10,342 bases of DNA from Clostridium sp. CAG:762 (GCA_000432575.1 HF996824.1:1-10342); one strand, 5' to 3'; shown: positions 1 through 6,282, counted from the stretch's first letter. Made by a program: numbers and translations. The notes: generated from the letters alone by a model not told the origin.

Positions 1-696
1 GGTAATAAAACAGAATTAAAAGGAATATGGGTAGCAAAATTTGAAGTATCTGGTAGTACTACAGCTCCTAGAGTAAAACCTGGAATTAAATCATTAAGAG
101 ATATTACAGTATCATCAATGTATAATACGTCAAAATTATTTAATTCAACAACATATTTAACAAATGATGGTATACAAAATACAGATTCCCATATGATGAA
201 AAATATCGAATGGGGAGCAGTGGCCTACCTAAAACAAAGTATCTATGGATTAGGAATAACAGATATTACTATAAATAATAATAGTTCATATTATACTGGT
301 GGAGGAACAGGTACAAGTTATAAAACAAATATAGGACAATCAACAAGTGGTAATATCACAGGAGTATATGATATGAGTGGAGGAGCATGGGAGTATGTCA
401 TGGGAAATTATAATAAACAAGCAGGTGATTCAGGATTAACAGTAAGTGGAGTACCAGCAGAACATATAGATATTTATTCAGGAACAAGCGTTGCAGCAAG
501 CCACCTAGGAGATGCAACAGGTGAGACAGCAGGCTGGTATAGTGACTCAGCGATCTTTGTTAATTCTTCTAACCCTTGGTTCCCGCGCGGGGGCTACTTT
601 TTTAGTAATGATGCGGGCGTGTTCAGCTTCGGTGACTACGCGGGTGAAGTCAGCGACCACTTCTGGTTTCGCTCAGTTCTTTCCGTAAAAGAATAA
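1..696 (+). CDS. Surface-type protein with FGE/C-type-lectin-like C-terminal domain, 5' truncated by window
   Basis: The reading frame is open from base 1, so the ATG at 118 is internal and the true start lies upstream. 231 codons are visible. Seen motifs include GIWVAKFEVSG near the start, then DSHMMKNIEWGAVAYL, then DMSGGAWEYV, which resembles the DMSGNVWEWV motif of the formylglycine-generating-enzyme (FGE)/C-type-lectin fold. The protein ends in RGG...AGVFSF...FRSVL, the usual close of such domains. The visible part has no cysteine, so it is not a catalytic FGE; a binding or display role is more likely. Gly, Ser, Thr and Asn are abundant, as in exported proteins. The last ~50 codons are far more GC-rich than the rest and look like a DGR variable repeat. 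The N-terminus, and any signal peptide or prepilin leader, cannot be seen. Function is inferred from fold resemblance only. Confidence 0.85.
   Translation, partial: GNKTELKGIWVAKFEVSGSTTAPRVKPGIKSLRDITVSSMYNTSKLFNSTTYLTNDGIQNTDSHMMKNIEWGAVAYLKQSIYGLGITDITINNNSSYYTGGGTGTSYKTNIGQSTSGNITGVYDMSGGAWEYVMGNYNKQAGDSGLTVSGVPAEHIDIYSGTSVAASHLGDATGETAGWYSDSAIFVNSSNPWFPRGGYFFSNDAGVFSFGDYAGEVSDHFWFRSVLSVKE
571..693 (+). other. Candidate DGR variable repeat (VR) in the 3' end of the surface gene
   Basis: Bases 571-660 contain 52 G/C out of 90 (58%) inside an AT-rich gene. From 595 on, the residues that differ from a plain RGG-AGVF-F-G-FR-VL scaffold are almost all NNY codons (TAC, TTT, AGT, AAT, GAT, AGC, GGT, GAC, GTC, CAC). 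These are the codons expected when adenines of AAC/AAT template codons are randomised. Scaffold codons (CGC, GGG, GGC, GCG, GTG, TTC) are GC-rich and lack adenine, so they would be immune. DGR target genes typically carry the VR at the extreme 3' end of a C-type-lectin-fold domain, as here. The 5' boundary is uncertain; TGG TAT AGT GAC near 535 could also belong. No template repeat or reverse transcriptase lies in this window. Confidence 0.6.
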
Positions 697-722
697 TTTA
701 ATAACAAAATCAAACAACAACA

Positions 723-752
723 AAAAACAACCTTTATACTAAGGTTGTTTTT
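723..752. terminator. Bidirectional intrinsic terminator between convergent genes
   Basis: A perfect 12-bp stem (AAAAACAACCTT, 723-734; AAGGTTGTTTTT, 741-752) encloses a 6-nt loop. A U-rich tail follows on both strands, so it can end both the surface gene and the RNase J gene. The RNase J stop codon (736-734) and its last codons lie inside the hairpin. Confidence 0.85.
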
Positions 753-2410
753 ATATCCATAATAATTGGTAATATTATTGGGGTTCTACCTGTTTTTTCG
801 TTTAAATATGGAGCAATACTAGTAATAAGATGATTTTTAAAATCATTATAATTATAACTTTTCTTTTTAAATTCTGTATTAATAATTTCCGTAACTTTTC
901 TCTCTATATTCTTGATTAATTCTTCATTTTCATTTACTACAATAAAACCTCTTGTTGTAATAATTGGTCTAGATAATAATTCCATCTTTTCTGTATTAAT
1001 ATTCATAATAATAGCCAATATACCATTATCACTCATTAATTTTCTATCTTTTATTACAGCACTTCCAACATCACCAATTCTATTTCCATCAACATAAACA
1101 TCATTAGCAATAACTTTACCACCTTGATAAACTTTACCATTTTCCATATTTAAAACATCACCATTGCCTAGAATAAATGTTTTTTCTTTTGGTACACCAC
1201 ATAATGTAGCAACATCACAATGTTCTTTTAACATTCTATATTCCCCATGATATGGAGCAAAGTATTCAGGTTTAAATAATCTAATCATTAATTTTAATTC
1301 TTCTTGTTGACCATGTCCTGAAGCATGTACTTCACTCATTGCATTAGTAAATACCTTAACACCTTTTAAATAAAGTTGATTAATTGTTTTTGACACACTA
1401 CCAGCATTACCTGGAATAGGTGAAGAAGAGAATACAACAATATCATTTGGCAATAACTTAATTTGCCTATGACTCCCTGTTGCAATTCTTGATAGAGCGG
1501 CGAGAGGTTCCCCTTGACTACCTGTACAAAGCAAACACACCTCACTAGGCTTTAATCTATTTGCTTCCTCTGGTGTAATAATAATACTCTTATCTTTAAT
1601 ATATCCACATTCAATTGCAATTTCAATTGATGTATCCATACTTCTACCAAATAAAGCAACCTTCCTTTTATTCTTTCTACATGTTTCAATAATATGTTTT
1701 AATCTATATATATTTGATGCAAATGTTGCAATTATAATACGGTTATTCTGGTATGTTGAGAATATATCATTTAAAGTTTCGTCAACTTTTGATTCACTTA
1801 AAGATACTCCAGGAATAGTCGCATTAGTACTATCACTCATAAGTAACTTAACACCTTTTTTTCCTAATTCAGCCATTTTATGAATATTTGACATTGGACC
1901 TATTGGTGTTAAATCAAACTTAAAGTCCCCAGTCATAATAATTCTTCCATTCGGCGTATCGATACTTATACCATGTGAATCAGGAATAGAGTGAGTAGTC
2001 ATAAAAAATTCTATATTAAAATATTTAGTTTTGATTTTTGTACTTTCATCATATATGATAAGATTCTTGTACTTAATATTTCTTTCTTCTAACTTTTTTC
2101 TAATTAAAGCTGTTGCTTGCTTTGGAGCGTATATCGCGGGTATTTTAACCATTTGCAATAAGAATGGTATTGAACCAATATGATCTTCATGTCCGTGTGT
2201 AATTAATAATCCCTTTATTTTACTTTCATTTTGTTTTAAATAAGTAAAATCAGGAATGACATAATCAATTCCAAGTAACTCATCATAAGGAAACATAATT
2301 CCAGAATCAACAATAATTATTTCATCATTATGAGTTACAACGTACATATTCTTACCAACTTCACCAAGTCCTCCTAAAGCAAACACCATTGTTTTGTTTA
2401 TATGTTTCAT
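734..2410 (-). CDS. rnj: Ribonuclease J (J1-like metallo-beta-lactamase/beta-CASP RNase)
   Basis: RNase J is a cytoplasmic Zn-dependent 5'-3' exonuclease and endonuclease acting in mRNA decay and rRNA maturation. The 558-aa length matches the family (about 555 aa). Seen motifs, in order: FALGGLGEVGKN (10-21); HGHEDH metal site (72-77); H140 in THSIPDS; GDFK with D162; SDSTNA (192-197); beta-CASP landmarks ASNIYR (231-236), TGSQGEP (297-302) and SSPIPGN (329-335); HASGHG (362-367); PYHGEYRM (387-394). All metal ligands seem intact, so an active enzyme is expected; J1 versus J2 cannot be settled from one copy. The ATG at 2410 is chosen because MKHINKTMVFALGGLGE fits the family's N-terminus. The nearest strong AGGAGG (2446-2441) is about 30 nt upstream, unusually far. 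An in-frame TAA just after that site limits any longer start. Confidence 0.96.
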   Translation of the reverse strand: MKHINKTMVFALGGLGEVGKNMYVVTHNDEIIIVDSGIMFPYDELLGIDYVIPDFTYLKQNESKIKGLLITHGHEDHIGSIPFLLQMVKIPAIYAPKQATALIRKKLEERNIKYKNLIIYDESTKIKTKYFNIEFFMTTHSIPDSHGISIDTPNGRIIMTGDFKFDLTPIGPMSNIHKMAELGKKGVKLLMSDSTNATIPGVSLSESKVDETLNDIFSTYQNNRIIIATFASNIYRLKHIIETCRKNKRKVALFGRSMDTSIEIAIECGYIKDKSIIITPEEANRLKPSEVCLLCTGSQGEPLAALSRIATGSHRQIKLLPNDIVVFSSSPIPGNAGSVSKTINQLYLKGVKVFTNAMSEVHASGHGQQEELKLMIRLFKPEYFAPYHGEYRMLKEHCDVATLCGVPKEKTFILGNGDVLNMENGKVYQGGKVIANDVYVDGNRIGDVGSAVIKDRKLMSDNGILAIIMNINTEKMELLSRPIITTRGFIVVNENEELIKNIERKVTEIINTEFKKKSYNYNDFKNHLITSIAPYLNEKTGRTPIILPIIMDIKTTLV

Positions 2411-2440
2411 AATATTAATAACATTTAAGTTATTTTATTT

Positions 2441-2446
2441 CCTCCT
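2441..2446 (-). promoter_or_regulatory. Distant Shine-Dalgarno and possible five-codon leader ORF ahead of rnj
   Basis: AGGAGG sits 30 nt before the rnj ATG, too far for direct initiation. Between them, an ATG at 2424 opens a tiny frame (M-L-L-I-L) whose TGA overlaps the rnj ATG as ATGA. The spacer to that mini-start is 16 nt, also long. Translational coupling is possible, and so is RNA folding that shortens the gap. Confidence 0.4.
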
Positions 2447-2484
2447 TCTTTCGTTTTTTTTTAATAAAGAATTAATCGCTCTTA

Positions 2485-2513
2485 ATTATACTATATTATT
2501 TTAAATTTGGCAA
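2485..2513 (-). promoter_or_regulatory. Sigma-A-type promoter of rnj
   Basis: On the minus strand, TTGCCA (2513-2508) is followed by a 17-nt spacer and a perfect TATAAT (2490-2485). The implied transcript starts near 2478, leaving a 5' leader of about 68 nt before the rnj ATG. Confidence 0.8.
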
Positions 2514-2520
2514 GTATACC

Positions 2521-2549
2521 TTGACAAAACCAAAAAATCTTCGTAAAAT
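2521..2549 (+). promoter_or_regulatory. Sigma-A-type promoter of the lipoprotein operon
   Basis: A perfect TTGACA (2521-2526), a 17-nt spacer and TAAAAT (2544-2549). The start site is expected near 2556. Its -35 box is only 7 bp from the -35 box of the leftward rnj promoter. Confidence 0.8.
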
Positions 2550-2557
2550 ATTTATAG

Positions 2558-2575
2558 TGAATAATCACTTATTCA
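2558..2575. repeat. Inverted repeat at the transcription start of the lipoprotein operon
   Basis: TGAATAA (2558-2564) and TTATTCA (2569-2575) are perfect 7-bp arms around a 4-bp centre. It lies at about +1 to +20 of the rightward promoter, so it could be an operator or a 5' mRNA hairpin. In AT-rich DNA a repeat of this size may arise by chance. Confidence 0.4.
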
Positions 2576-2619
2576 AATAAAAAAAGAAAAAAACTATAAA
2601 GATATATTTGAGGTGTCCC

Positions 2620-3276
2620 ATGAAAAAATGGAAAATAATAACCCTAATGTTACTATTAACAGGTTGCAGTAAAGTAACCTCAGTTAGCAATGATTACATA
2701 AATATTACAAATAACATTATTGACAGTAACAGTAAACTTATAAATACGACATCCATTGGTTATAAATACTACATTCCAAAAGGAGTAACACTGATTAAAG
2801 ACAATGATTTTAATCAAAAATTTAAAGTCAATAACACATACATGTATTTATATACTGATATAGTTAGTTATTATTATCAAAATGATGATAACTATCAAAA
2901 CGATGAAGAAAATTTATATTATTACAAACCCATAGAAAATGGGCAAAAGAGTGGTTTTTTAAAAATAAAAAAAGAAAATGATCAATTTCTACTTGAAATT
3001 GTCTATAATTATGCTAAAATAGAATTATATAGTAGTAAGTATTATTTAAATCAAAATATCGCTTATGCATCAATTATCTTAGATAGTATTAAGTATAATG
3101 ATACCGCGATAAAAACATTAATTAATAAGAATTATTTTTCTAGTTATGAGCACAAATACGTGTTAGATAAACCTAAAACAAGTGAAAGTAACTTCTTAGA
3201 ATATAGTGAAGAATACAATACATACGAAGAAAAAAATGAGTTGCCTGATGACAAGGCAATAAGCAATAAACATTAA
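2620..3276 (+). CDS. Putative lipoprotein of unknown function
   Basis: A 218-aa protein with a lipoprotein signal: MKKWK, a hydrophobic stretch (residues 6-14) and the lipobox LTGC with Cys16 as lipidation site. The mature part (about 202 aa) would be anchored on the outer face of the membrane. ATG 2620 is preferred over the TTG at 2608, because the GAGGTG ribosome site (2610-2615) falls inside the longer version and is placed 4 nt before this ATG. The mature chain is rich in Tyr, Asn, Asp and Lys, with a Tyr-dense stretch around the middle (YYYQNDDNYQNDEE) and an acidic tail. I recognise no domain. It is the first gene of a four-gene operon under the promoter at 2521-2549, with a 15-nt gap to the next start. 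Confidence 0.85.
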   Translation: MKKWKIITLMLLLTGCSKVTSVSNDYINITNNIIDSNSKLINTTSIGYKYYIPKGVTLIKDNDFNQKFKVNNTYMYLYTDIVSYYYQNDDNYQNDEENLYYYKPIENGQKSGFLKIKKENDQFLLEIVYNYAKIELYSSKYYLNQNIAYASIILDSIKYNDTAIKTLINKNYFSSYEHKYVLDKPKTSESNFLEYSEEYNTYEEKNELPDDKAISNKH

Positions 3277-3291
3277 AAAGGAGTGGACGAA

Positions 3292-4317
3292 GTGAGCCTA
3301 TTAGATAAGTTTAAAAATTTATTTACCGATGAAGAAATAGTCGAAGTTACTAAAGATATTGAAATTGAACCAAAGAAAGAAGCACCAAAATTACCAAAAG
3401 TAATGCAGGAGCAAATAGATGAGTTGGAATTAACCAAACAAGTTATTAAACCAAGTAATGATAAAGACGATGACATATTAAGTGATAGAGAATTAATTAA
3501 AACCAAAACAAAATTTAATTTCCCTGTATCATTTGATGATGAAATAGTTAGTTCCAATAAAAATGTTTTGAGTTCTAGAGTGGCTAAGAATAGTGGAATT
3601 TCTAGTAATCAAACTAGTACTCCTGCAAAAGAAATCAAACCTCTTTATAACATGAGTGCTAAAGAATTAGAAAACACAAGAAAGTTATATAAAGATGAAA
3701 AAATTACTAAAATAAGCAAACCAAATGAAAAGAAGTTTACTCGTTCACCAGTAATATCACCAGTATATGGTATCTTAGATAAAAATTACAAAAAAGAAGA
3801 GTTACGTTCCAAAGACGAAAATTCATATGAAATACCAAGAGGAAATAGAAAAGTTGATTTTGAATCAGTACATAAAAAAGCTTTTGGTTCACTAGCGGAT
3901 GATATTAAAGATGGATTACTTTGTGATGACTGTGAGTTAAAAAAAGCATCGCTACAATTTCAAAAACAAGAAAGTGATGATTTACTATATGATATCACCA
4001 TAGAAAAAGAAAAAGTTGAAGAAAAAGAAAAAAATGAGGATAATTATGAGAACTTTGGTGTATCATATGAAGTAGAGGACTCTGTTAAAGATGTAGAACC
4101 AGTTAAGATTGAAGTAGAAGTAGAAAATAAAACATTGGAAGACGATATCATTTCAAATGTAGAAAACGAAATACCAATAGAAGACTGTAACAATAATAAA
4201 GTAGTTGCAGAAAAAATAGAAGTAAAAGAAGAAAAAGATAAGAGCAAAGATAATTTAGAACTAACTGATGATTTATTTAATCTAATTGATTCAATGTATC
4301 AAGATAAGGAGGAATAA
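3292..4317 (+). CDS. Acidic low-complexity protein with SepF-like N-terminal helix, function unknown
   Basis: A 341-aa protein starting at GTG 3292. AAGGAG (3278-3283) lies 8 nt upstream, whereas the GTG at 3283 overlaps that ribosome site and is rejected. It begins MSLLDKFKNLFTDEE, an amphipathic helix followed by acidic residues, reminiscent of the membrane-targeting N-terminus of SepF. Most of the rest is Lys/Glu/Asp-rich and probably disordered. Three parts look less random: SPVISPVYGILDKNYK (about residues 152-167), a CDDC pair (Cys211, Cys214), and a hydrophobic-acidic C-terminus (LTDDLFNLIDSMY). Glu/Lys repeats in the region around residues 225-325 may form coiled coil. No signal peptide or membrane span is seen, so it is likely cytoplasmic or peripheral. 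It is the second gene of the envelope operon. I do not recognise the family by name; a scaffold at the membrane is inference. Confidence 0.85.
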   Translation: MSLLDKFKNLFTDEEIVEVTKDIEIEPKKEAPKLPKVMQEQIDELELTKQVIKPSNDKDDDILSDRELIKTKTKFNFPVSFDDEIVSSNKNVLSSRVAKNSGISSNQTSTPAKEIKPLYNMSAKELENTRKLYKDEKITKISKPNEKKFTRSPVISPVYGILDKNYKKEELRSKDENSYEIPRGNRKVDFESVHKKAFGSLADDIKDGLLCDDCELKKASLQFQKQESDDLLYDITIEKEKVEEKEKNEDNYENFGVSYEVEDSVKDVEPVKIEVEVENKTLEDDIISNVENEIPIEDCNNNKVVAEKIEVKEEKDKSKDNLELTDDLFNLIDSMYQDKEE

Positions 4318-4318
4318 T

Positions 4319-4609
4319 ATGACATTGGAAGCATTTTTTACCACGATGTTATATATACTTGGCTCTACTTTACTAATCGTATTAATAATATTAGGTATAA
4401 AGTTAATTATTACAATGAATAAAATAGAAAATGTTGTTGATGATATTAATGTAAAAGTAGACAAATTAAATGGCTTATTTAATATTATTGATTATACTAC
4501 TGATAAATTAGCAATTGTAAGTGATAAGATGGTCGAGGGAGTTAGTTATGTTTTAAAGAAGATGTTCTTTAAAAAAAATAAAAAAAAGGAGGAGAAAGAT
4601 TATGAGTAA
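4319..4609 (+). CDS. DUF948/YtxG-like small membrane protein
   Basis: A 96-aa protein with one strong membrane span at about residues 8-32 (LYILGSTLLIVLIILGIKLI). It is followed by a short helical region (MNKIENVVDDINVKVDKLN) and a Lys-rich tail (FFKKNKKKEEK). This layout matches DUF948/YtxG-type proteins, which in Bacilli often precede a YtxH gene, as here. ATG 4319 is chosen because AAGGAGG (4306-4312) sits 6 nt upstream; the in-frame ATG at 4286 lies inside the previous gene. The gene starts 1 nt after the previous stop and its last 8 nt overlap the next gene, so the operon is translationally coupled. Molecular role unknown; the cytoplasmic coil probably contacts its neighbours (inference). 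Confidence 0.8.
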   Translation: MTLEAFFTTMLYILGSTLLIVLIILGIKLIITMNKIENVVDDINVKVDKLNGLFNIIDYTTDKLAIVSDKMVEGVSYVLKKMFFKKNKKKEEKDYE

Positions 4610-5006
4610 AAAAGGATTTGGGAAGTTTCTAGCAGGAGCTTCTTTAGGAGCAGGATTAGCATTATTATTTGCTCCAAAAAAAGGTAGTGAAACAAGACAA
4701 GAATTAAAATTAAAACTAGATGAATTATGGATTAAGGCAAAGAATGTCGACACTGACGAAGTAAAAGAAACATTTCAAAAAAAAGTAGATGAAATAAAAA
4801 AAGAACTTAGTGATTTAGACAAAGAAAAAGCAATAGACCTTGCTAAGAAAAAAAGTGAAGATTTAAAAAAACAATGTGAAGAATTGCTAAAACTAGCAAA
4901 AGAAAAAGGAACTCCTGTATTAGAAGGTGTTGCTAAAGATATTAAAGAAAAAGCAATTGTAGTAACAAAAGAAGTTCTTAAAAAATTAGAAGATTCTAAT
5001 AAATAA
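4602..5006 (+). CDS. YtxH-domain protein
   Basis: A 134-aa protein. The N-terminus GKFLAGASLGAGLALLFAPKKGSETRQEL is the YtxH-family signature: a short Gly/Ala membrane segment (about residues 8-24) followed by APKKGSETR. The rest is a long Lys/Glu-rich helix, probably coiled coil, containing heptad-like repeats (ELSDLDKEKAIDLAKKKSEDL). YtxH proteins are small general-stress and envelope-associated proteins of Firmicutes with no firm biochemical role. AAAGGAGG precedes the ATG by 9 nt. It is the last gene of the operon; a terminator begins 20 nt after its stop. Confidence 0.88.
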   Translation: MSKKGFGKFLAGASLGAGLALLFAPKKGSETRQELKLKLDELWIKAKNVDTDEVKETFQKKVDEIKKELSDLDKEKAIDLAKKKSEDLKKQCEELLKLAKEKGTPVLEGVAKDIKEKAIVVTKEVLKKLEDSNK

Positions 5007-5025
5007 AAAATTATTTAAAACATAT

Positions 5026-5060
5026 AAACTAATAAGGAAAATACTCTTATTAGTTTTTTT
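5026..5060 (+). terminator. Intrinsic terminator of the lipoprotein-YtxH operon
   Basis: A perfect 11-bp stem (AAACTAATAAG 5026-5036; CTTATTAGTTT 5046-5056) with a 9-nt loop and a run of T to 5060. Confidence 0.85.
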
Positions 5061-5102
5061 AACAAAAAAATCAAAAAAAATGTACAATTTACAAAAAACT
5101 GA

Positions 5103-5131
5103 TTGTAATTTTAAAAAAAGTATGATAAAAT
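5103..5131 (+). promoter_or_regulatory. Promoter of sepF-divIVA (extended -10)
   Basis: TTGTAA (5103-5108), 17-nt spacer, TAAAAT (5126-5131) preceded by TGA, giving an extended TGn -10 element. The start site is expected near 5138, about 33 nt before the sepF ATG. Confidence 0.7.
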
Positions 5132-5170
5132 TAAATAGAATAAAGAGACTTATAAAAAGGAGCGATTAAC

Positions 5171-5560
5171 ATGGCATTTAGTAAAATTAAAAAAATTATT
5201 AATGGAGAAGATGATAATCTTGATAATAATAGTGATGATGAATACTATAGTGTTGAAAATGTAACTTTACCTTCTAATGGAGGTAAAATGATTTTATTAG
5301 AACCACGAGCTTACTCTGAGAGCCAACAAATTGCCGATCACTTAAAAAAGAGAAATACTGTAGTAGTTAACATGAAAAGAGTAACAAGCGACCAAGCTAA
5401 AAGAATCGTTGACTTTTTAAGTGGTACAGTGTATGCAATAAGTGGTGATATGCAAAAAATTGGCAATGGTATCTTTTTATGTACCCCTAAAAATATTGAT
5501 GTAGAAGGTAAAATTACCGAAGATGATATAAAGGGTAAAAAGAACGATGACGAATGGTAG
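5171..5560 (+). CDS. sepF: Cell division protein SepF
   Basis: SepF is a membrane-binding, FtsZ-interacting protein that helps anchor and align the Z ring. The protein is 129 aa. It has a short amphipathic N-terminus (MAFSKIKKIING), an acidic Asp/Asn/Tyr linker to about residue 30, and then the SepF domain: VTLPSNGGKMILLEPRAYSE, NTVVVNMKRV, AKRIVDFLSGTVYAISGDMQ and KIGNGIFLCTP. It is slightly shorter than B. subtilis SepF (about 150 aa), mainly in the linker. AAGGAG (5157-5162) lies 8 nt before the ATG. It is co-transcribed with divIVA, 17 nt downstream. The YlmG and YlmH genes that usually lie between sepF and divIVA in Bacilli are absent here. Confidence 0.95.
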   Translation: MAFSKIKKIINGEDDNLDNNSDDEYYSVENVTLPSNGGKMILLEPRAYSESQQIADHLKKRNTVVVNMKRVTSDQAKRIVDFLSGTVYAISGDMQKIGNGIFLCTPKNIDVEGKITEDDIKGKKNDDEW

Positions 5561-5577
5561 TTTTGTGAGGTGTGCTA

Positions 5578-6006
5578 ATGAAAAAATTTAGTATTGTAGA
5601 AAAAGGCTATAATCAAAAAGAAGTAAACGAATTTTTAGATATAGTAATAAATAGATTAGAAAAAGTTGTAGCCGAAAACAACAAATTAAATCTGCAAATA
5701 GAAGAACTAAAAAAAGAATTAAAAGAAAATGGCAATGCTGAAGAAAGACTTAACAAAGCCATTCTAGCGGTTCAAGAAACCTCAGATCGAATGAAAGAAC
5801 TTGCTAGAGCTGAAAGCCAAATGATTATTGAAGATGCTAAACGAAATGCCAATTCAATAATTCACGAAGCCTTAGTCAATGCTGAAAAAACAGAATATCA
5901 AGCTAATTGCTTAAGAAAAAATATCACCGTTTACAAAAACAGAGTTAAGTCTATCTTAGAATCTCAAATAGAAATAGCCGAAGATTTGGATAAAATTGAG
6001 ATATAA
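5578..6006 (+). CDS. divIVA: DivIVA-family cell division/polarity protein
   Basis: DivIVA proteins bind curved membrane at poles and septa and act as scaffolds for division and wall factors. The 142-aa protein opens with KFSIVEKGYNQKEVNEFLDIV, the classic DivIVA N-terminal lipid-binding signature (F-x(n)-GY-x-x-EVN-FLD). Long coiled coil fills the rest (about residues 25-75 and 80-135), including LARAESQMIIEDAKRNANSI. ATG 5578 is chosen because GAGGTG (5567-5572) precedes it by 5 nt; the upstream GTG at 5572 is part of that ribosome site. Position between sepF and ileS is the conserved Firmicute order. No terminator is seen before the ileS leader promoter, which begins 4 nt after the stop. 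Confidence 0.93.
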   Translation: MKKFSIVEKGYNQKEVNEFLDIVINRLEKVVAENNKLNLQIEELKKELKENGNAEERLNKAILAVQETSDRMKELARAESQMIIEDAKRNANSIIHEALVNAEKTEYQANCLRKNITVYKNRVKSILESQIEIAEDLDKIEI

Positions 6007-6009
6007 GTA

Positions 6010-6038
6010 TTGTAATTTAGAAATTAATATGTTATAGT
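6010..6038 (+). promoter_or_regulatory. Promoter of the ileS T-box leader (extended -10)
   Basis: TTGTAA (6010-6015), 17-nt spacer, TATAGT (6033-6038) with an upstream TG (6030-6031). This has the same architecture as the sepF promoter. Transcription would start near 6045, just before T-box stem I. Confidence 0.7.
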
Positions 6039-6165
6039 AATAATTGTTTTTAAAACAAGAGCGGAAGACGTAATTAAAAATCTTATTATAAGAGAGCCTA
6101 ATACTTGGTGCAATTTAGGTAAATAATTTTTAATTAAAATCACTTCTAATGTTTTTAATTGAATT

Positions 6166-6185
6166 ATTAGATTAAATTAGATTAA
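6166..6185 (+). repeat. Tandem 10-bp duplication in the T-box leader
   Basis: ATTAGATTAA is present twice in direct tandem (6166-6175 and 6176-6185), in the linker between stem I and the stem III region. It probably arose by slippage. Confidence 0.8.
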
Positions 6186-6254
6186 AACGGTAGTGCGTTA
6201 TAACTTTAAGAGCATAAATTAATTTTATGAACTAAGGTGGTACCGCGATAATTC

Positions 6255-6282
6255 GTCCTTATACATGTATAAGGATTTTTTT
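6255..6282 (+). terminator. T-box regulated terminator
   Basis: A perfect 20-nt palindrome (6256-6275, containing CCTTATACATGTATAAGG) is followed by seven T (6276-6282). It is the default off state of the leader; the antiterminator captures its 5' arm. Confidence 0.92.

Larger units (their letters stand above)
6045..6282 (+). ncRNA. T-box leader responsive to tRNA-Ile (ATC specifier)
   Basis: This cis-acting RNA senses uncharged tRNA-Ile and lets transcription continue into ileS. Stem I: TAATTAAAAAT (6071-6081) pairs perfectly with ATTTTTAATTA (6126-6136). The distal helix CCTAA/TTAGG (6097-6101, 6115-6119) carries the GGTGCAA loop (6107-6113). The specifier codon is ATC at 6139-6141, next to the CTTC that pairs with GAAG (6064-6067). 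A possible stem III is CATAAA/TTTATG (6213-6229). The T-box AAGGTGGTACCGCG (6234-6247) has a TGGT bulge suited to the ACCA end of tRNA-Ile. AAGG (6234-6237) can pair with CCTT (6257-6260) to form the antiterminator, competing with the terminator hairpin. It fills the 300-nt gap between divIVA and ileS. Confidence 0.95.

Noticed and set aside
1..696. Catalytic formylglycine-generating enzyme or sulfatase-modifying factor
   Set aside because: The visible part resembles the fold but contains no cysteine, so the catalytic residues are missing.
3273..3557. Minus-strand open frame inside the acidic protein gene
   Set aside because: Ser/Leu-rich antisense shadow of a Lys/Glu/Asp-rich gene with strong ribosome site on the plus strand; no ribosome site or homology of its own.
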